NCBI GenBank assembly: GCA_951812505.1
Contig: CATOSI010000002.1
Span: 682,001 to 746,000 of the forward strand
DNA: 64,000 bases
Direction of reading: 5' to 3'
From: an uncultured Dehalococcoidia bacterium
Lineage (GTDB): Bacteria; Chloroflexota; Dehalococcoidia; Lucifugimonadales; UBA1123
Positions within the stretch are counted from its first letter, which is position 1. Each line of letters begins with the position of its first letter. Made by a program: the position numbers and the translations under genes. Below, piece after piece: positions 61,396-64,000 of this stretch. The notes under the pieces are model-generated. The model was not told where the DNA came from. It ran no database searches and saw only the letters and a program-made list of their open reading frames with translations.

Positions 61396-61996
61396 GCATA
61401 TAATTACCCAAAAGCGAGATTGCAAGGCCGCCGTGACGACAATAAAAGAGAAGAACAAGCTTCTGACCGCGGACGATCTTCTGCGTCTTTATAGCGAAGG
61501 CGTGCGCGGTGAACTGATACGAGGGGTGTTGCACAAGACTACGTCAACAGGTGGAGACCACGGCAAGACAGTGATGAACACTGGCATTATCTTGGGTGGG
61601 TATATCAAGGCTAGACGACTAGGTGAATTGGTAGGATCAGACACGGGCGTTCGACTGGAACGGAACCCCGACACCGTGCGGGAACCTGACATAGCTTTTA
61701 TTTCTGCATCCAAATGGCCTCCTGGAACTCAAAATCCCGGTTACTTGGATATGTTGCCTGACCTCGTAGTAGAGGTAGTATCCCCCAACGACCGGCTTGC
61801 CGAGGTCAATGAAAAGGTCCAAATGTGGCTGAACTACGGCGTTCCGCTTGTGTGGGTCATGAATCCCGGGCGCCGTTCGGTTGAGATACACAGGTCCGAT
61901 GGCCCTGTCGTCACTCTGGGCGAGGACGATACTCTGGACGGCGGCGCGGTTCTGCCCGGTTTCACCTGCCCCGTGCGAGACATCTTCGACTTGTAG
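61379..61996 (+). CDS. Uma2-family (DUF820) restriction-like nuclease
   Basis: Up to 205 residues; GTG 61433 is the more usual start (about 187 aa). The fold signature is LLRLYSEGVRGELIRGVL, then GVRLERNPDTVREPDIAFI with the catalytic Asp, and LVVEVVSPNDR with Glu. This is a PD-(D/E)xK-like protein expanded in Cyanobacteria and Chloroflexota, often outside any defence system. Real activity is unknown. Confidence 0.85.
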   Translation: MMRANRHIITQKRDCKAAVTTIKEKNKLLTADDLLRLYSEGVRGELIRGVLHKTTSTGGDHGKTVMNTGIILGGYIKARRLGELVGSDTGVRLERNPDTVREPDIAFISASKWPPGTQNPGYLDMLPDLVVEVVSPNDRLAEVNEKVQMWLNYGVPLVWVMNPGRRSVEIHRSDGPVVTLGEDDTLDGGAVLPGFTCPVRDIFDL

Positions 61997-62128
61997 TGTT
62001 CCGAGGATGAGGGGTAGAGGCTTGGCAGGCCTATTTCTCTACGGCAACAGCCAGGTATCGGAATTGTCCATGGTTTCCGGTTCAGTGAACGGAGGCCACC
62101 GCGGAATAAGCGCGAACTGACGCCGGGT

Positions 62129-62602
62129 CTAACCCATCGGAGGCGGTTCGTCGAACTTCTCTCCGCGCGACTCGGCCTCCAGTCGGCGTTCATTCCATGC
62201 CGCGATTTCAGCCGCCAGTTCCGTCCTACCCGCGGTTTTGCCTTCAGCAATGCCCTCAGCAATGCCCTCGGCTTTGCCTTGAGCTATGAGTTCGGCCTTG
62301 AACTTCTCTCTGCGCTCTTTCAGTCTGTCAGCTATACCTTGAGCCAGAACCATGATCAGCCTCCCTAGTTCAACTACGCCGATTGTGTTCAGAATGAACA
62401 TCTGAACCATGTGGGACGAATCTCTGCCGACCGCTCTCAGATACTCCACGGTGTGAGCGTGGTCGCCATAGACAGCCTCATGCCACGCCACCATGGCAGT
62501 CCAGCCCATCATCTGCGCGAAAAACGCCGCCAAGTAAGCGTACCACCATCCTTCATGGACGCTCATTACTGAGATGCGAAGTCCGCTGAGAAACTTGCCC
62601 AT
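62129..62602 (-). CDS. Hypothetical membrane protein with GIAEG repeats
   Basis: 157 residues with two hydrophobic segments (about 19-40 and 67-86) and a charged C-terminal helix. The helix carries the repeat AEGIAEGIAEGKTAGR, which also occurs at the end of some Rpn-type nucleases, though no nuclease domain is visible here. Function unknown. Confidence 0.6.
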   Translation of the reverse strand: MGKFLSGLRISVMSVHEGWWYAYLAAFFAQMMGWTAMVAWHEAVYGDHAHTVEYLRAVGRDSSHMVQMFILNTIGVVELGRLIMVLAQGIADRLKERREKFKAELIAQGKAEGIAEGIAEGKTAGRTELAAEIAAWNERRLEAESRGEKFDEPPPMG

Positions 62603-62788
62603 AGACTCCTCTCTTAAACTATATCACCAAATCGTGAGACGGGTGGACCTCACAGACTTCTATTGACTGACCAAGCGCGATTGCCCTGAGTCTGAACCTT
62701 AGTTTCAAGGCGATGCGCAAGTATATAGCGATTTTGGGCAGAGTTGGTACAATGGCGCTGGATGATTACGCATATAGAGGAGAAACAA

Positions 62789-63877
62789 GTGAAACTCGGA
62801 CTGTTCCTTATGCCGCTGCACTATCCCGAAAGACTGCACGCGGATACGTTCCAGGAAGACCTGGAACTGATGGAGTACGCGGACGGTCTCGGATATTCCG
62901 AGGCGTGGATCGGAGAACACTTTCTGCTGCCGTTTGAGAATATGCCGTCGCCGGAACTGTTCATTGCGAGGGCGTTGGGCGTAACCAGGCAGATGTCGTT
63001 CGGGACGGGCGTGTCCCTGCTCGGGTTCCACAATCCGGCGCACATCGCACACCGCATAGCGCAGCTCGATCACATGGCGAGAGGCAGGCTGTACCTCGGC
63101 ATCGGGGCTGGCGGCAGCGCGATGGATGCCGAGATGTTCGACATAGACCTGGAAGAGGGCAGTCCGCGCGAGCGCATGGCCGAGTGCGTCGAGATCATTC
63201 TGAAGATATGGGAGGGCGAACCTTTCGAGCACGAGGGGCGTTTCTATACATCCAGGCTGTCGCCTCCCCAGCCGGAACGACGGCTTGGATTCCACATGAA
63301 GCCCTACCAGGACCCGCATCCGCCCATCGCCGTAGCCGGAAGCAGTCCGTATTCGAGCACGCTTGAGATGGTGGGTCAGAATGGGTGGATTCCGATGAGC
63401 AGTTCGTTCCTGCAGGAGCAGCACCTTCCGAGTCACCGAGAGGTGTTCGAGCGCGGCGCGAAGAGGGGCGGCAAGGAGTCGCCTAAGAACTGGCGCATAT
63501 CCCGCGAGGTGTTTGTCGCTGAAGACGGAGACAAGGCCCGGGAGGACGCGCTGAACGGGCCGTTCGCCAACTTCTTCCGCGACTACTGGATACCGCTGTT
63601 CGCAGGCGGCCCGGCCGGACTGAGCAGACTCAAGATTGATCCCGAAATGCCGGACGAGGCGCTGACGCCTGAGTACATGCTCGAGAACTTCTGGATAGTG
63701 GGCGACCCGGAGGAGTGCGCCCACAGAATCAAGCGCATTCACGACGACGTGGGCGGATTCGGGACGCTGCTCCTCATGTGCCACGACTGGACGCCCGATA
63801 GGCCGAAGTGGTTCCGCTCCCTGGAACTGATGGCCGATGAGGTGCTGCCTGCGGTGAACAAGGCGATTGCCGCCTGA
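62789..63877 (+). CDS. LLM-class flavin-dependent oxidoreductase
   Basis: 362 residues from GTG 62789, chosen because GAGGAG lies 7 nt upstream; a longer frame exists. The luciferase-like TIM barrel shows KLGLFLMPLHYPERL, AWIGEHFLLPFENMPSPELF and GRLYLGIGAGGSAMDAEMF, then DPHPPIAVAGSSPYS. Enzymes of this class use reduced FMN or F420 to oxidise or cleave small organic molecules, and are strongly expanded in SAR202 Chloroflexota. Substrate unknown. Confidence 0.9.
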   Translation: MKLGLFLMPLHYPERLHADTFQEDLELMEYADGLGYSEAWIGEHFLLPFENMPSPELFIARALGVTRQMSFGTGVSLLGFHNPAHIAHRIAQLDHMARGRLYLGIGAGGSAMDAEMFDIDLEEGSPRERMAECVEIILKIWEGEPFEHEGRFYTSRLSPPQPERRLGFHMKPYQDPHPPIAVAGSSPYSSTLEMVGQNGWIPMSSSFLQEQHLPSHREVFERGAKRGGKESPKNWRISREVFVAEDGDKAREDALNGPFANFFRDYWIPLFAGGPAGLSRLKIDPEMPDEALTPEYMLENFWIVGDPEECAHRIKRIHDDVGGFGTLLLMCHDWTPDRPKWFRSLELMADEVLPAVNKAIAA

Positions 63878-63889
63878 GCCTCCAGGGCC

Positions 63890-64000
63890 ATGTTCAGTCG
63901 CAGGATTGCCGGCCTGCCCGTCGCTTTCGTGATTGGGACGGGCTGCGCTCTCGCGGTGTGTATCGTCGTCGCGACCCTTGCGTGGCGGTCTGGGTTGTTG
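63890..64000 (+). CDS. N-terminus of a membrane protein (partial at window end)
   Basis: ATG 63890 opens a frame to the window edge (37 codons): MFSRRIAGLPVAFVIGTGCA followed by a long hydrophobic run, LAVCIVVATLAWRSGLL. This is a first membrane segment or signal anchor. The family cannot be told from so little; a transporter is possible. It begins 12 bp after the oxidoreductase stop. Confidence 0.5.
   Translation, partial: MFSRRIAGLPVAFVIGTGCALAVCIVVATLAWRSGLL

Noticed and set aside
62705-63784. 359-codon minus-strand frame opposite the LLM oxidoreductase
   Set aside because: The plus frame is a full-length flavin oxidoreductase with a good start; the antisense frame has low-complexity composition.

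Overview
The window looks like an accessory, defence-rich stretch of a free-living bacterium with moderately high GC. I infer Chloroflexota (SAR202 or Dehalococcoidia-like). The reasons are the plant-type LRR giant, the flavin-dependent LLM oxidoreductase, the Uma2 protein, the AddAB pair and a histidine kinase fused to an OmpR-type regulator. This assignment is inference; no rRNA, tRNA or other marker gene was found to fix it.

Layout. 1-1966: a two-component fusion protein and a HEPN-like gene cut off by an insertion sequence. 2019-10818: transposase remnants around one very large secreted LRR protein (2,030 aa) built from duplicated modules. 10810-21510: two paralogous AbiE-like type IV toxin-antitoxin operons, an IS21 element inserted between an IS630 remnant and a truncated HEPN gene, an ApeA-like HEPN protein and a TIR-domain protein. 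21848-25468: an unrecognised two-gene operon with zinc ribbons, a VapBC pair and a broken tyrosine recombinase. 25560-27305: a compact three-gene operon (peptide precursor, ATP-grasp ligase, membrane protein) that reads as a graspetide (RiPP) cluster. 27406-30856: a short peptide ORF, two paralogous small membrane proteins, a polytopic GT-C-like protein split by an amber codon, and a GT2 glycosyltransferase. 31470-35957: a DUF262/HNH (GmrSD-like) protein beside a type IIG-like restriction-methyltransferase, then 22-bp iterons and an IS5 element. 37462-41398: rhomboid protease, truncated restriction enzyme, HigBA-like pair with a broken toxin, frameshifted ASCH protein, and a DUF1937-like protein. 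41449-49896: AddAB-like helicase-nuclease and a coiled-coil nuclease-like protein. 50013-56302: a glycan or surface-modification cluster (GT4, radical SAM, WG-repeat O-methyltransferase, phosphatase, epimerase). 56981-64000: a P4-type integrase followed by housekeeping-like genes on the plus strand.

How the parts fit. Most of 10-50 kb is a defence and mobile-element island: toxin-antitoxin modules, HEPN and TIR effectors, restriction enzymes and recombination nucleases, with at least eight insertion-sequence traces. Decay is marked and selective. Two toxins (AbiEii copy 2 and HigB) are each broken by one in-frame TGA while their antitoxin genes are intact. The two AbiE operons share a promoter-operator design: an inverted repeat with an 8-nt spacer lies between the -35 and -10 boxes, and the predicted transcript start is within a few bases of the ATG, suggesting leaderless, autorepressed mRNAs. 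The strongest candidate for an undescribed system is the graspetide operon at 25.5-27.3 kb; the operon at 21.8-24.0 kb and the nuclease at 48.3-49.9 kb are further candidates.
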